A stretch of 64,000 nt of DNA. Source: FEN-1219 sp963713355 (GTDB taxonomy: Bacteria; Pseudomonadota; Gammaproteobacteria; Steroidobacterales; Rariloculaceae). The notes beneath the pieces were generated by a model. That model was not told where the DNA came from and ran no database searches. It worked only from the letters and a program-made list of their open reading frames with translations. The stretch is from NCBI GenBank assembly GCA_963713355.1, contig CAVQLK010000006.1, positions 620,001 to 684,000 on the forward strand. The letters are read 5' to 3'. A program made the translations under genes and the position numbers. Shown here piece after piece: positions 1 through 8,326 of the stretch (positions are counted from its first letter, which is position 1; each line of letters begins with the position of its first letter).

Positions 1-280
1 CGACTCTCAGGGTTTGCGCAGTCACGCCTCGGTCGCGAAGCCGTTGCGGGCTCGCCCACTCGACGATCCAGCGCTCTTGCCGGCCGTGCTCGGTGCTGAC
101 GCTGAGCACGAGCGAGCTATGCGGGTTGCGCAGCAACACGCGTGTGACGGATCCGCTGATGTACGTCGAGCGGCTCACGTCGTATTCCGCGGACCACGAG
201 TGATGGGCAGCCGCCGGGCTAGCCTCGCAGGCGGCAGCCACACCGAGCAGAACGAGCGTCGTCGCGGAGAGGGTCCTCAT
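1..280 (-). CDS. DUF6152-like secreted protein, N-terminal part only
   Basis: Read on the minus strand from the ATG at 280, this gives a secreted protein that runs off the left edge after about 93 residues. A signal peptide of about 25 residues (MRTLSATTLVLLGVAAAC then ASPAAA) is followed at once by HHSWSAEYD and then by GSVTRVLLRNPHSSL. This HHS-x-x-A-x-[YF]-D start with a G-x-V...NPH-[SA] strand is shared with the genes at 23685, 52165 and 63866 and fits the DUF6152 family. That family is exported and has no assigned reaction. Nothing upstream in the window suggests an operon partner. The family call is good; the function is unknown. Confidence 0.75.
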   Translation of the reverse strand, partial: MRTLSATTLVLLGVAAACEASPAAAHHSWSAEYDVSRSTYISGSVTRVLLRNPHSSLVLSVSTEHGRQERWIVEWASPQRLRDRGVTAQTLRV

Positions 281-427
281 CGGCCTCGCGGATCGATTGG
301 CTGGCCGTTCCATTCGACGAGCCTACGCCGTCCGCCGCGGAGCGGCGAGAGCGCTTTGGGTGCCGAGACGCGAAATCGTGAAACCGATCGACGCACAACG
401 CGGGTCGGCTCTGTACATTCGCGGCCC

Positions 428-589
428 ATGAACCGCCAGAACGATCCTCACGCGACGACCGTGGTGTTGCCCCCGGACGAGCTCGCCGCTCGGCGACAGA
501 GCAGGCGAGACAAACAGCTGACGCTTGCGCAGATCCGGCGCCTGCTCGTCGCTGCTGAGTTGCGTAAGAGAGCCAACCAGAGCGACTAG
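428..589 (+). CDS. small hypothetical protein, 53 residues
   Basis: An ATG-to-TAG frame encodes a basic, Arg/Gln-rich 53-residue protein (MNRQNDPHATTVVLPPDELA...). Its middle, ARRQSRRDKQLTLAQIRRLL, would form a charged helix. I do not recognise a family. It occupies most of the stretch between the divergent DUF6152 start at 280 and the tRNA-Leu gene at 660. There is no clear Shine-Dalgarno sequence. It may be a real small protein or chance coding in GC-rich DNA. Confidence 0.3.
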   Translation: MNRQNDPHATTVVLPPDELAARRQSRRDKQLTLAQIRRLLVAAELRKRANQSD

Positions 590-602
590 CTCGCGCGGAC
601 GG

Positions 603-632
603 GTGACGGACAACCGTCGCACCTCCTATACT
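603..632 (+). promoter_or_regulatory. likely sigma-70 promoter of the tRNA-Leu gene
   Basis: A GTGACG hexamer at 603-608 (4 of 6 matches to TTGACA) is followed after 18 bases by TATACT at 627-632 (5 of 6 matches to TATAAT). Transcription would start near 639, about 20 bases before the first tRNA base at 660. Placement fits a stable-RNA promoter; this is a consensus match only. Confidence 0.5.
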
Positions 633-659
633 GCGCGACTCGAGATTGAACCACTCGAT

Positions 660-983
660 GCCCGAGTGGCGGAATTGGTAGACGCAGCGGACTCAGATAG
701 CAAAATTGAGCCTTCGAGGAGAAATCCTCGAGGTGAAGCCCGTCAAACTCGGTGAAGACCCTGAGCAAGAGCTCGAGTTGACGCCGAGCCAAGCCCCCGT
801 CGCGGACGGAGGGGGAAGGTGTAGAGAGCAGACGGCGGGCACCTACGGCCGCAAGGCTATGGTGAAGGCGTGCTCCAGACCACGAACCTCGCGGAGCCGT
901 TCCGCGCGGGCGGCGAAAGCCGAAGTGGCACGAAAATCCGCCGCCTAAACAGCGTGTCGGTTCGACTCCGACCTCGGGCACCA
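660..983 (+). tRNA. tRNA-Leu(CAA), interrupted in the anticodon loop
   Basis: The 5' exon is 660-694 and the 3' exon 933-983, giving an 86-nt class II tRNA. Acceptor GCCCGAG (660-666) pairs with CTCGGGC (973-979), the discriminator is A980, and CCA (981-983) is encoded. The D-arm GGCGGAATTGGTAGACGC is leucine-type. The anticodon stem GCGGA (687-691) pairs with TCCGC (937-941). The joined loop is CTC+AAAA, so the anticodon is CAA. The variable arm is CGC/GCG and the T-arm GTCGG-TTCGACT-CCGAC. The gene is cut between positions 34 and 35 by a group I intron (695-932). The exon boundary follows from the need for a 7-nt loop and a terminal intron G. Confidence 0.9.
695..932 (+). ncRNA. group I intron (IC3-like) inside tRNA-Leu(CAA)
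   Basis: This 238-nt insert has the conserved core of small self-splicing tRNA introns. It shows GTCAAACTCGGTGAA early in the intron, GCCGAGCCAAGC at 783-794, AGGTGTAGAGA near 817-827 and CTATGGTGAAGGC near 858-870, and it ends in G932. These blocks closely resemble my memory of the Azoarcus tRNA-Ile and cyanobacterial tRNA-Leu introns (subgroup IC3). A P1 helix can be drawn between exon/intron GG-a-CTCA and the guide TGAGCC, so the exon ends in C34 paired with G instead of the usual U.G wobble. No homing endonuclease ORF is inside. Self-splicing is inferred from the conserved core. Confidence 0.88.
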
Positions 984-1012
984 CCACGCCGGGCCGCTAC
1001 AATCGCGCCCCG

Positions 1013-2041
1013 ATGCAGCGCAGCGACTTCCATTACGATCTTCCGGCCGAGCTGATCGCGCAAGCGCCGCTTGCCGACCGCGACGCCAGCCGCTTGCTCG
1101 TGCTCGAGGGCTCGACGGGCTCCATCGAGGATCGGTCTTTCGCGGAGCTACCGGACCTCTTGCGCGCCGGCGATCTGCTCGTGCTCAACGACACGCGTGT
1201 GCTTCCTGCGCGCGTCATCGGTCGCAAGCCGACGGGTGGGCGTGTCGAGCTGCTGCTCGAGCGCCTGCTCGGGCCGCGCACTGCGCTCGTGCATTTGGGC
1301 GCGAGCCACAAGCCGGCTCCCGGCAGCTACGTCGAGCTGCCGGGCGGTGCCCAGGCGCGCATCGGCGGTCGCAGGGCCGAGCTCACCGAGATCGAGCTCG
1401 ACCGCGACCTCGTGCCGTTCCTCGAAACGCATGGCCGGACACCGTTGCCGCCGTACATCGCGCGGCCGCCTGACGCTTCGGATAGTGAGCGTTATCAAAC
1501 CGTCTTCGCGCGCACGCCGGGCGCCGTTGCGGCGCCGACCGCGGGGCTGCACTTCGACGCAGGTCTGTTCGACGCGCTCGCGAAGCGCGGCATCGAGCGG
1601 GCGTTCTTGACGCTGCACGTCGGCGCCGGAACGTTCGCGCCGGTTCGCACCGAGCGCGTCGAAGACCACGAGCTGCACGCGGAATGGCTCGAGGTATCCG
1701 CCGACACGTGCGCCGCCGTAGAGCGCTGCCGCGAGCGGGGCGGCCGCGTCGTCGCCGTCGGCACGACGAGCGTGCGCGCGCTCGAGACGGCCGCGCGCGG
1801 CCCGAGCCTCGCGCCGTTCGCCGGCGACAGCCGGCTTTTCATTTATCCTGGGTTCGAGTTCCGTGTAGTCGATGCGATGGTGACAAATTTCCATTTGCCC
1901 GAGTCGTCGCTGCTGATGCTCGTGGCCGCGTTCGCGGGGCGAGAGCGCACGCTGGCTGCGTACGAGCATGCCGTGGCGCGGCGGTACCGCTTCTTCAGCT
2001 ACGGCGACGCGATGCTCGTGACGCCGAAGGCGCGCGCATGA
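1013..2041 (+). CDS. queA: S-adenosylmethionine:tRNA ribosyltransferase-isomerase QueA
   Basis: QueA transfers the ribosyl part of S-adenosylmethionine to preQ1 at tRNA position 34, making epoxyqueuosine. The 342-residue protein has the family length and landmarks: N-terminal FHYDLPAELIAQAP, VLNDTRVLPAR, PYI.RPPDASDSERYQTVFA, the AAPTAGLHFD segment and the C-terminal TNFHLPESSLLMLV. It starts at ATG 1013, 30 bases after the tRNA-Leu CCA end, so it may be read with the tRNA. Its stop overlaps the tgt start as ATGA (2038-2041), which signals translational coupling with the next enzyme of the same pathway. Confidence 0.97.
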   Translation: MQRSDFHYDLPAELIAQAPLADRDASRLLVLEGSTGSIEDRSFAELPDLLRAGDLLVLNDTRVLPARVIGRKPTGGRVELLLERLLGPRTALVHLGASHKPAPGSYVELPGGAQARIGGRRAELTEIELDRDLVPFLETHGRTPLPPYIARPPDASDSERYQTVFARTPGAVAAPTAGLHFDAGLFDALAKRGIERAFLTLHVGAGTFAPVRTERVEDHELHAEWLEVSADTCAAVERCRERGGRVVAVGTTSVRALETAARGPSLAPFAGDSRLFIYPGFEFRVVDAMVTNFHLPESSLLMLVAAFAGRERTLAAYEHAVARRYRFFSYGDAMLVTPKARA

Positions 2042-3180
2042 AGTTCGAGTTGCTGCGGGAGGACGGCGGGGCGCGACGTGGCCGCATCTCATTCCGCCGC
2101 GGAATCATCGACACGCCGGCGTTCATGCCCGTAGGCACCTACGGCAGCGTGAAGGCGATGACGCCCGAGGAGCTCGAAGGGCTCGGCGCGCAGATCATTC
2201 TCGGCAACACGTTCCATCTATTGCTGCGGCCCGGCATCGACGTCATCCGCGCGCACGGCGGATTGCACACGTTCACTCACTGGCAGCGGCCGATCCTGAC
2301 GGATTCAGGCGGCTTTCAAGTTTGGAGCTTGCAGAGCCTGCGCAAGATCAGCGAGGAGGGCGTCGAGTTTCGCTCCCCCATCAACGGCGATCTGATCGAG
2401 CTGACGCCCGAGCGGTCGATCGAGATGCAGGACGCGCTCGGCGCCGACATCGTAATGGTGTTCGACGAGTGCACGCCGTATCCGGCGGACCACGCCACGG
2501 CTCGCAAATCGATGCAGCTCTCGTTGCGCTGGGCGAAGCGCAGCCGTGCCGCGTTCGACGCGCGTAAGCGGGATCGCGACAGCGACGCTGCGCTGTTCGG
2601 CATCGTGCAGGGCGGCGTGCACCACGATCTGCGCCGCGAGTCGCTCGCGGGGCTGCAAGGAATCGACTTCCCGGGCTACGCCGTCGGCGGCCTCGCGGTC
2701 GGGGAGCCTGAAGCGGAGCGGCTTGCCGTGCTCGAGGGTCTTGCGCCCGTTCTGCCCGGCGACCGTCCGCGGTACCTCATGGGAGTCGGCACGCCCGCCG
2801 ACCTCGTCAAGGCCGTCGCGCGCGGCATGGACATGTTCGATTGCGTGATCCCGACGCGCCACGCGCGCAACGGGCAGCTGTTCACGAGCGAGGGGGCGCT
2901 GAACATCCGCAATAGCCGGTTCCAGGCCGACACCGGCCCGATCGACGCGAAGTGCGGCTGCTACGCGTGCCGCCATTACTCGCGCTCGTATTTACGGCAC
3001 TTGCAGCAGTGCAACGAAATTCTCGGCGCGCGGCTCGCAACGATCCATAACCTCCACTTCTACCTGGAGCTGATGGACCGCATGCGGACCGCCATCGAAA
3101 CCGGGCGCTTCGCGGCGTTCGCCGCCGGAGTTGCGAGCGCGGGAGCGGATTCGACGGCCGAAGCGGCGCCTATGTCATAA
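2038..3180 (+). CDS. tgt: tRNA-guanine transglycosylase Tgt
   Basis: Tgt swaps guanine 34 of GUN-anticodon tRNAs for preQ1, the step before QueA. The 380-residue protein shows PAFMPVGTYGSVKAM, the first catalytic-Asp segment LTDSGGFQVWSL, MVFDECTPYP, the second active-site region YLMGVGTPADL then FDCVIPTRHARNG, and a zinc site in CGCYACRHYSRSYLRHL with a downstream His. The start ATG at 2038 overlaps the queA stop and matches the usual N-terminus MKFELL. Upstream in-frame sequence lies inside queA and is not part of the protein. It heads the classic queA-tgt-yajC-secD run. Confidence 0.97.
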   Translation: MKFELLREDGGARRGRISFRRGIIDTPAFMPVGTYGSVKAMTPEELEGLGAQIILGNTFHLLLRPGIDVIRAHGGLHTFTHWQRPILTDSGGFQVWSLQSLRKISEEGVEFRSPINGDLIELTPERSIEMQDALGADIVMVFDECTPYPADHATARKSMQLSLRWAKRSRAAFDARKRDRDSDAALFGIVQGGVHHDLRRESLAGLQGIDFPGYAVGGLAVGEPEAERLAVLEGLAPVLPGDRPRYLMGVGTPADLVKAVARGMDMFDCVIPTRHARNGQLFTSEGALNIRNSRFQADTGPIDAKCGCYACRHYSRSYLRHLQQCNEILGARLATIHNLHFYLELMDRMRTAIETGRFAAFAAGVASAGADSTAEAAPMS

Positions 3181-3218
3181 TGCCGGCCGGCTTTTTTCGC
3201 CACGGACGTTTACGGCCC

Positions 3219-3569
3219 ATGGACTTACTGCTCAGTCTTTTCATCGGTACCGCGGCCGCTCAAGACGCGGCCGCGCCGGCGGCGTCGTCGCCGAGCCTGA
3301 TCAACGCATTGTTCCTGCCGGTCATGCTGATCGTCGTGTTCTATTTTCTGTTGATCCGCCCGCAGCAAAAAAAGGCCAAGGAGCACAAGGCCATGGTCGA
3401 GACGCTTGCCGTCGGTACCGAGATCGTCACGGGCGGCGGCGTGCTCGGCAAGGTTACGCAGGTTGGCGAGCAATTCGTGACCGTCGAGATCGCCGACGGC
3501 GTCAACATCAAGGTTCAGAGGCACTCGATCGGCGCCGTGCTTCCGAAGGACACCATCAAGCACGCCTAA
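3219..3569 (+). CDS. yajC: preprotein translocase accessory subunit YajC
   Basis: YajC is a small inner-membrane protein that associates with SecD and SecF. The 116-residue product has an N-terminal hydrophobic start (MDLLLSLFIG), one strong membrane segment (LFLPVMLIVVFYFLLI) ending in RPQQKKAKEH, and the cytoplasmic domain with ALAVGTEIVTGGGVLGKV-type sequence. ATG 3219 was chosen because the family begins shortly before the membrane span; the longer frame back to 3180 adds 13 residues from the tgt stop region. It lies 39 bases after tgt and 19 bases before secD. Confidence 0.95.
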   Translation: MDLLLSLFIGTAAAQDAAAPAASSPSLINALFLPVMLIVVFYFLLIRPQQKKAKEHKAMVETLAVGTEIVTGGGVLGKVTQVGEQFVTVEIADGVNIKVQRHSIGAVLPKDTIKHA

Positions 3570-3587
3570 CGGCGCGAGTCACTGCAC

Positions 3588-5525
3588 ATGAACCGCTATC
3601 CGCTGTGGAAAAATTTGCTCGTCCTAGGGATCGTCGTCTTGGCGACGATCATCGCGTTGCCGAATTTCTTCGGCGACGACGAGGCCGTCCAAGTGTCGCG
3701 CACGGACGGTGTCGCGATGGACGCGCCGGCGCTCGAGCAGGTTCGCATGAAGCTCGCGGAGGGCGGCGTCGAATACCTTTCGGCCGAGCTCGAGGGCATG
3801 TCGGCCCTCGTGCGTCTCGACACGGCCGCGGAGCAGGAGGCGGCGCGGGACCTCCTCACGAAGGAGTTTCCGAACCACGTCGTCGCGTTGTCGTTGTCGG
3901 CACGTACGCCGGGGTGGCTCAGAGCGCTCGGGCTCGAGCCGATGCTGCTCGGCCTCGATTTGCGCGGCGGCGTCCATTTTCTCTACCAGGTCGAGCTCGA
4001 CTTGGCCGTCGCGCAGTATCTCGAGACGTACGAGACGGACGTACGTACGCAGCTCCGGCAGGCGGAAATCCGCAACGATGTCCGCATCGTCGGCACGAGC
4101 CTCCAGGTCGCGATTCTCGAGCCGGCCGACATGGCACGCGCCGAGGAGATCATTCGTCAGCTCGATACGAGCGATCAGCTGCTCCAGCTCGGCCAGCTCA
4201 CGAGCCGGCTCATCATCGACCGCGCGCAGCTCGACGGCCGGCCCGGGTTCAACGTGCGGCTCACGGAATCCGCGATCCGGGAGCGCCAAGACTTCGCGAT
4301 CCAGCAGAACACCGTGACGCTGCGCAACCGCGTCAACGAGCTTGGCGTTGCCGAAGCCGTCGTGCAGCGCCAGGGTCTCGACCGTATCCTCGTCGAGCTC
4401 CCGGGAATTCAGGATCCGGCTACCGCCAAGCGCGTGCTGGGCTCGACGGCGACGCTCGAGTTCCATCTCGTGGACCAGGAGAACGACGCGTACGAGGCTG
4501 AGCGCCGGGGCAGAGCGCCGCTCGGCTCAGAGCTTCATCAGCACCGCGAGGGTCGGCCGATTCTGCTGCGGCGCGACATCATTGCCTCCGGGGATCAGCT
4601 CATCGATGCCACAGCCGGGTATGAAAACGGCATGCCCGTCGTCAACGTACGGCTCGACTCGGCCGGAGCGCGCAAGATGCTCGACACGACGCTGAACAAT
4701 GTCGGCAGGCAGATGGCCGTCCTGTTCATCGAGGACCGGCCGGGACCCATGGTCGAGCGCAACGGCGAGCAAGTGCCCGGCGACTCGATCCGCACGGAAG
4801 AGGTCATCAACGACGCGACGATTCAAGGTGTGTTCTCGAGCCGGTTCAGGATCAGCGGGCTCTCCGTGTTCGAGTCGCAGAATCTCGCGCTGTTGCTGCG
4901 CGCCGGCTCGCTGGCGGCTCCGATCGTGCCGATCGAGGAGCGCACGATCGGCCCCAGCCTCGGTCGCGAGAACATCGAGCGCGGTATCGATGCCGTGCTG
5001 ATCGGCTATCTGCTCGTCGTGATCTTCATCGGCGTCTGGTACCGCATGTTCGGCATGCTCGCGAACGTTGCGCTGTTCATCAACGTCATCATGATCGTCG
5101 CCGCGATGTCGCTGATCCCGGGTGCGGCGCTGACTCTGCCCGGCATCGCGGGCATCGTGCTGACGGTCGGTATGTCCGTTGATGCGAACGTGCTGATCTT
5201 CGAGCGCATCCGCGAGGAGCTCGGCAACGGCAATACGCCGCAGGCGAGCATCCGCGCGGGATGGGACAAGGCTTATACGACGATCGTCGACTCAAACCTG
5301 ACGACGCTGATCGCCGCGATCGTGCTGTTCATGTACGGAACCGGCCCGATCAAAGGCTTCGCCGTCACGCTGTCGATCGGCATCGCGACGTCAATGTTCA
5401 CGGCCATCACGGTCACGCGCGCGCTAGTGAATTTCGTCTACGGCTCGCGGACGAACTTGAAGACGCTGTCGATCGGCGGCACCCAGGTTCAGAACGAGAC
5501 GGTTACGGCGCTGACCAAGGCCTAG
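3588..5525 (+). CDS. secD: protein translocase subunit SecD
   Basis: SecD is an RND-type inner-membrane protein that uses the proton gradient to help pull exported proteins through SecYEG. The 645-residue product has an N-terminal membrane segment (LWKNLLVLGIVVLATIIALP), the periplasmic P1 head beginning GLDLRGGVHFLYQVEL, and a C-terminal membrane block with GMSVDANVLIFERIREE and a final LVNFVYG segment. Length is close to the family norm, so this is SecD alone and not a SecDF fusion. Normally secF follows directly. Here the next gene is the convergent suhB, whose stop is 5 bases away, so secF is not in its usual place. Confidence 0.96.
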   Translation: MNRYPLWKNLLVLGIVVLATIIALPNFFGDDEAVQVSRTDGVAMDAPALEQVRMKLAEGGVEYLSAELEGMSALVRLDTAAEQEAARDLLTKEFPNHVVALSLSARTPGWLRALGLEPMLLGLDLRGGVHFLYQVELDLAVAQYLETYETDVRTQLRQAEIRNDVRIVGTSLQVAILEPADMARAEEIIRQLDTSDQLLQLGQLTSRLIIDRAQLDGRPGFNVRLTESAIRERQDFAIQQNTVTLRNRVNELGVAEAVVQRQGLDRILVELPGIQDPATAKRVLGSTATLEFHLVDQENDAYEAERRGRAPLGSELHQHREGRPILLRRDIIASGDQLIDATAGYENGMPVVNVRLDSAGARKMLDTTLNNVGRQMAVLFIEDRPGPMVERNGEQVPGDSIRTEEVINDATIQGVFSSRFRISGLSVFESQNLALLLRAGSLAAPIVPIEERTIGPSLGRENIERGIDAVLIGYLLVVIFIGVWYRMFGMLANVALFINVIMIVAAMSLIPGAALTLPGIAGIVLTVGMSVDANVLIFERIREELGNGNTPQASIRAGWDKAYTTIVDSNLTTLIAAIVLFMYGTGPIKGFAVTLSIGIATSMFTAITVTRALVNFVYGSRTNLKTLSIGGTQVQNETVTALTKA

Positions 5526-5529
5526 CGTC

Positions 5530-6324
5530 TCAAGCGACTCCGGCCGAAAACGGCGCGAGCAGCTTCGAGAGCGCGGCGTAGGTCTTCGGATTGCCGGCGA
5601 CAACGTTGCCGCTCTCGAGGTAGCCGTCGCCGCCGTGAAAGTCGCTGATGCGGCCGCCGGCCTCGCGGATGATCAAGGCGCCGGCCGCAATGTCCCACTT
5701 GCTGAGCCCGAGCTCGAAGAACGCATCGATGCGACCGGCTGCCACGTAGCATAAGTCCAGAGCTGCCGAGCCCGGTCGGCGCACGCCTGCGGATTCCAGC
5801 ATGACTCCCCGCAGCATCTTCAGATAACGCTCGATATGCTCGAGGTTGGCACGGTACGGGAAGCCGGTGCCGATCAGAGACTGTTGCAGCGTCGTCCGTT
5901 TGCTGACGCGGATGCGCCGTCCATCGAGCTGCGCACCTTGGCCGCGGCTCGCCGTGAAGATCTCTTGTCGCAGCGGATCGTAGACGACGCCGTGCTCGAG
6001 CTCGCCTTTGCGCGCGACTCCGATCGACACCGAGAACTGTGGAAAGCCGTGCAAATAATTCGTGGTGCCGTCGAGTGGATCGATGATCCATTGATACTCG
6101 TGCTCGCCTGCGGCACCGCTTTCCTCGGCCAGAATCGAGTGCTCGGGATAGTGGTCCTTGATGACCTCGATGATCGCCGCCTCGGCCGCCTGGTCGACCT
6201 GGGACACGAACTCGTTACGGCTCTTCTCGACGACTTTTAGCGCCTCGAGCTGGTTCATCTGGCGAACCATGATCTCTCCGGCGCGGCGCGCTGCTCGAAC
6301 TGCGATGTTGACCATGCCGTGCAT
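5530..6324 (-). CDS. suhB: inositol-1-monophosphatase family protein SuhB
   Basis: SuhB hydrolyses inositol monophosphate; in enterobacteria it also acts with the NusA/rRNA antitermination complex. The 264-residue protein carries the Mg-binding motifs: EESG near residue 65, IDPLDGTTNYLHGFP, and C-terminal WDIAAGALIIREAGG. The start MHGMVNIAVRAARRAGE aligns with the known MHPMLNIAVRAARKAGN start of E. coli SuhB, which supports ATG 6324 over ATG 6315 and over the longer frame reaching to 6801. It is divergent from trmJ and convergent with secD. Confidence 0.95.
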   Translation of the reverse strand: MHGMVNIAVRAARRAGEIMVRQMNQLEALKVVEKSRNEFVSQVDQAAEAAIIEVIKDHYPEHSILAEESGAAGEHEYQWIIDPLDGTTNYLHGFPQFSVSIGVARKGELEHGVVYDPLRQEIFTASRGQGAQLDGRRIRVSKRTTLQQSLIGTGFPYRANLEHIERYLKMLRGVMLESAGVRRPGSAALDLCYVAAGRIDAFFELGLSKWDIAAGALIIREAGGRISDFHGGDGYLESGNVVAGNPKTYAALSKLLAPFSAGVA

Positions 6325-6400
6325 TGGGCGCGCAGCGTAGAATAGCGGCCGGTCCGAAGCAAACCGCGGCAGCGTCGCGCGCCGCGCAAACGACACGCTC

Positions 6401-7141
6401 GTGCATATTCCCGTCCGCATCGTGCTGGTCGACACCTCGCACCCCGGCAACATCGGCGCCACGGCGCGCGCGATGAAGACGATGGGACTCGGCGATCTCG
6501 CCCTCGTGCGGCCGAAGCATTTTCCCAGCGACGAGGCGACCGCGCGCGCGGCGGGGGCCGACGACGTGCTGCGCACGGCGACCGTGCACGCGGAGCTCAG
6601 TGACGCGATCGGGGATTGCGGCTGGGTCGTCGGGGCGAGCGCGCGCCTTCGCACGGTCGCAGTGCCGATCGTCGATCCGCGCGAGGCGGCGGCGGAGATC
6701 TGGCGGCGCTTGCCGGAGAATCGCGTAGCTGTCTTGATGGGGCCGGAGCAGTCGGGCCTCACGAACGACGATCTCGCGCGCTGCCAACAGCTCGTGCACA
6801 TTCCGGCAAATCCGGAGTTCAGCTCCTTGAATTTGGCGATGGCCGTGCAGGTCGTATGCTACGAGCTGCGGATGGCCGCGCCGAATCGGCCGCTGCCGGA
6901 AGGGCCTTTAAGCGACTCGCGGCTCGCGACCGCGGCGGAGCTCGAGCACTTGCACGAGCATCTCGAGCGCTTGCTGACCGAATCCGAGTTTCTCCATTCG
7001 GCGCATCAGAAGCAGGTCAAGCTGAAGCTGCGGCGAATCTTTCACAAGGCGACGCTCGAGTACAACGAGCTCAATATCTTGCGCGGCGCGCTGACGTCGC
7101 TCGACCCAAACAAGCGCCAGCCGCGCCGCCGCGATGAGTAG
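6401..7141 (+). CDS. trmJ: tRNA (Cm32/Um32) methyltransferase TrmJ
   Basis: TrmJ is a SPOUT-fold enzyme that 2'-O-methylates position 32 of tRNAs using S-adenosylmethionine. The 246-residue protein has the N-terminal IVLVDTSHPGNIGATARAMK motif, LMGPEQSGLTNDDL and the trefoil-knot motif IPANPEFSSLNLAMAVQ. The start is GTG 6401, giving MHIPVRIVLV. It is divergent from suhB, as in many gammaproteobacteria. Its stop overlaps the start of iscS by 8 bases, with no iscR between them. Confidence 0.95.
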   Translation: MHIPVRIVLVDTSHPGNIGATARAMKTMGLGDLALVRPKHFPSDEATARAAGADDVLRTATVHAELSDAIGDCGWVVGASARLRTVAVPIVDPREAAAEIWRRLPENRVAVLMGPEQSGLTNDDLARCQQLVHIPANPEFSSLNLAMAVQVVCYELRMAAPNRPLPEGPLSDSRLATAAELEHLHEHLERLLTESEFLHSAHQKQVKLKLRRIFHKATLEYNELNILRGALTSLDPNKRQPRRRDE

Positions 7142-8297
7142 CCGCGAGATTTATCTCGACTACGCGGCAACGGCGCCGCTCGACCCGCGAGTCGCGGCGG
7201 CGATGTACGACTGCATGACGCGCGAGCACGGCAATCCATCGTCGTCGCACGCCGCGGGCCGCCGCGCGCGAGCGCTTGTCGAGACCGCGCGAGCGGCCGT
7301 TGCGGCCCGCGTCGGTGTGCCGAGCGAGCACCTGATCTTCACCTCCGGTGCGACGGAGGCCAACAACCTCGCGCTTGCGGGCGTGCTCCGCCGCTCGCGT
7401 AGCCGACGCGTGCATCTCGTCACGTCGCGCATCGAGCACAAGTCGGTGCTCGATGCCGCGCACGCGCTCGAGGCGAGCGGGGTTGCCGTCACCTACATTC
7501 CTGCGACGGCCGGCGGCTCCGTCGAGCTTGCGCGCGTCGTGGACTCTATCGGCGAGGACACGCAGCTCGTCTCGATCATGCACGTCAACAACGAGACGGG
7601 CGTCATCCAGGACGTCGAGGCGATAGGCGAAGCCTGCCGCGCGCGCGGCGTGCTGTTTCACGTCGACGCGGCGCAAGCCGCCGGCAAGCTGCCGCTGGCC
7701 ATCGCCGCTATGCCGATCGACCTCTGCTCGTTGACGGCTCACAAGCTCTGCGGGCCGAAAGGCGTCGGCGCGTTGTACGTCGCGCCGCGCGTCACGCTCG
7801 CACCGCAGCTGCACGGCGGCGAACAGGAGCGTTCCTTGCGCGCCGGCACGCTCGCGACGCATCAAATCGTCGGCATGGGCATGGCGTACGAGCTCGCCGA
7901 TCCTAAAGGCGAGGCGCCGCGGCTCGCCGCGCTGCGGGATCGCCTGTGGCGTGAGCTCAGCGGTATCGGCGGCGCGCGCCAGAACGGGGACCCGGCGCGC
8001 CGCGTCGCGCATATCCTCAACGTCGCATTCCCCGGCGTCGACGGCGAAAGCCTGCGCTACGCACTGCGCGACGTCTGCGTTTCTGCGGGCTCGGCCTGCG
8101 CGGCAGACAGCCCCGAAGCCTCGCACGTGCTGACGGGAATGGGCGTAGGCGACGTGTTGGCGGGCGGCTCGCTGCGCTTCAGCGTGGGCCGGTTCACGAC
8201 GGAGGACGACGTCGTCACGGCGGCCGCCCGAGTCGCGGCGGCCGTCGCGCGGCTGCGGTTGCTGGCCCCCCATGCCCCGGCGTGGTGCTCAGAGTGA
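7134..8297 (+). CDS. iscS: cysteine desulfurase IscS-like
   Basis: This PLP enzyme takes sulfur from cysteine for Fe-S clusters and thio-tRNA. The 387-residue protein has YLDYAATAPLDPRV at the N-terminus, the PLP Lys in SLTAHKLCGPKGVGALYV, and the catalytic Cys loop in VSAGSACAADSPEASHVL. The start ATG 7134 overlaps trmJ, and the product begins MSSREIYLDYAA as expected. It heads a shortened isc cluster followed by an IscU-like scaffold (30 bases on) and iscA. At 387 residues it is slightly shorter than the usual 404 of IscS, and the C-terminus PHAPAWCSE differs from the conserved IscS tail, so it may be a group I NifS/IscS relative. Confidence 0.9.
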   Translation: MSSREIYLDYAATAPLDPRVAAAMYDCMTREHGNPSSSHAAGRRARALVETARAAVAARVGVPSEHLIFTSGATEANNLALAGVLRRSRSRRVHLVTSRIEHKSVLDAAHALEASGVAVTYIPATAGGSVELARVVDSIGEDTQLVSIMHVNNETGVIQDVEAIGEACRARGVLFHVDAAQAAGKLPLAIAAMPIDLCSLTAHKLCGPKGVGALYVAPRVTLAPQLHGGEQERSLRAGTLATHQIVGMGMAYELADPKGEAPRLAALRDRLWRELSGIGGARQNGDPARRVAHILNVAFPGVDGESLRYALRDVCVSAGSACAADSPEASHVLTGMGVGDVLAGGSLRFSVGRFTTEDDVVTAAARVAAAVARLRLLAPHAPAWCSE

Positions 8298-8326
8298 CCT
8301 TTTTCGGCTAAACTATTGACCCGCCT

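Noticed and set aside
3180..3198. GCCGGCCGGC followed by TTTTTT between tgt and yajC as a terminator
   Set aside because: The palindrome can form only a 3-bp stem with a 4-base loop, and yajC-secD normally continue the operon.
7071..8273. A 400-residue open frame on the minus strand across iscS
   Set aside because: It is the antisense of a clear cysteine desulfurase gene; it has no domain and mirrors the GC-rich codons.
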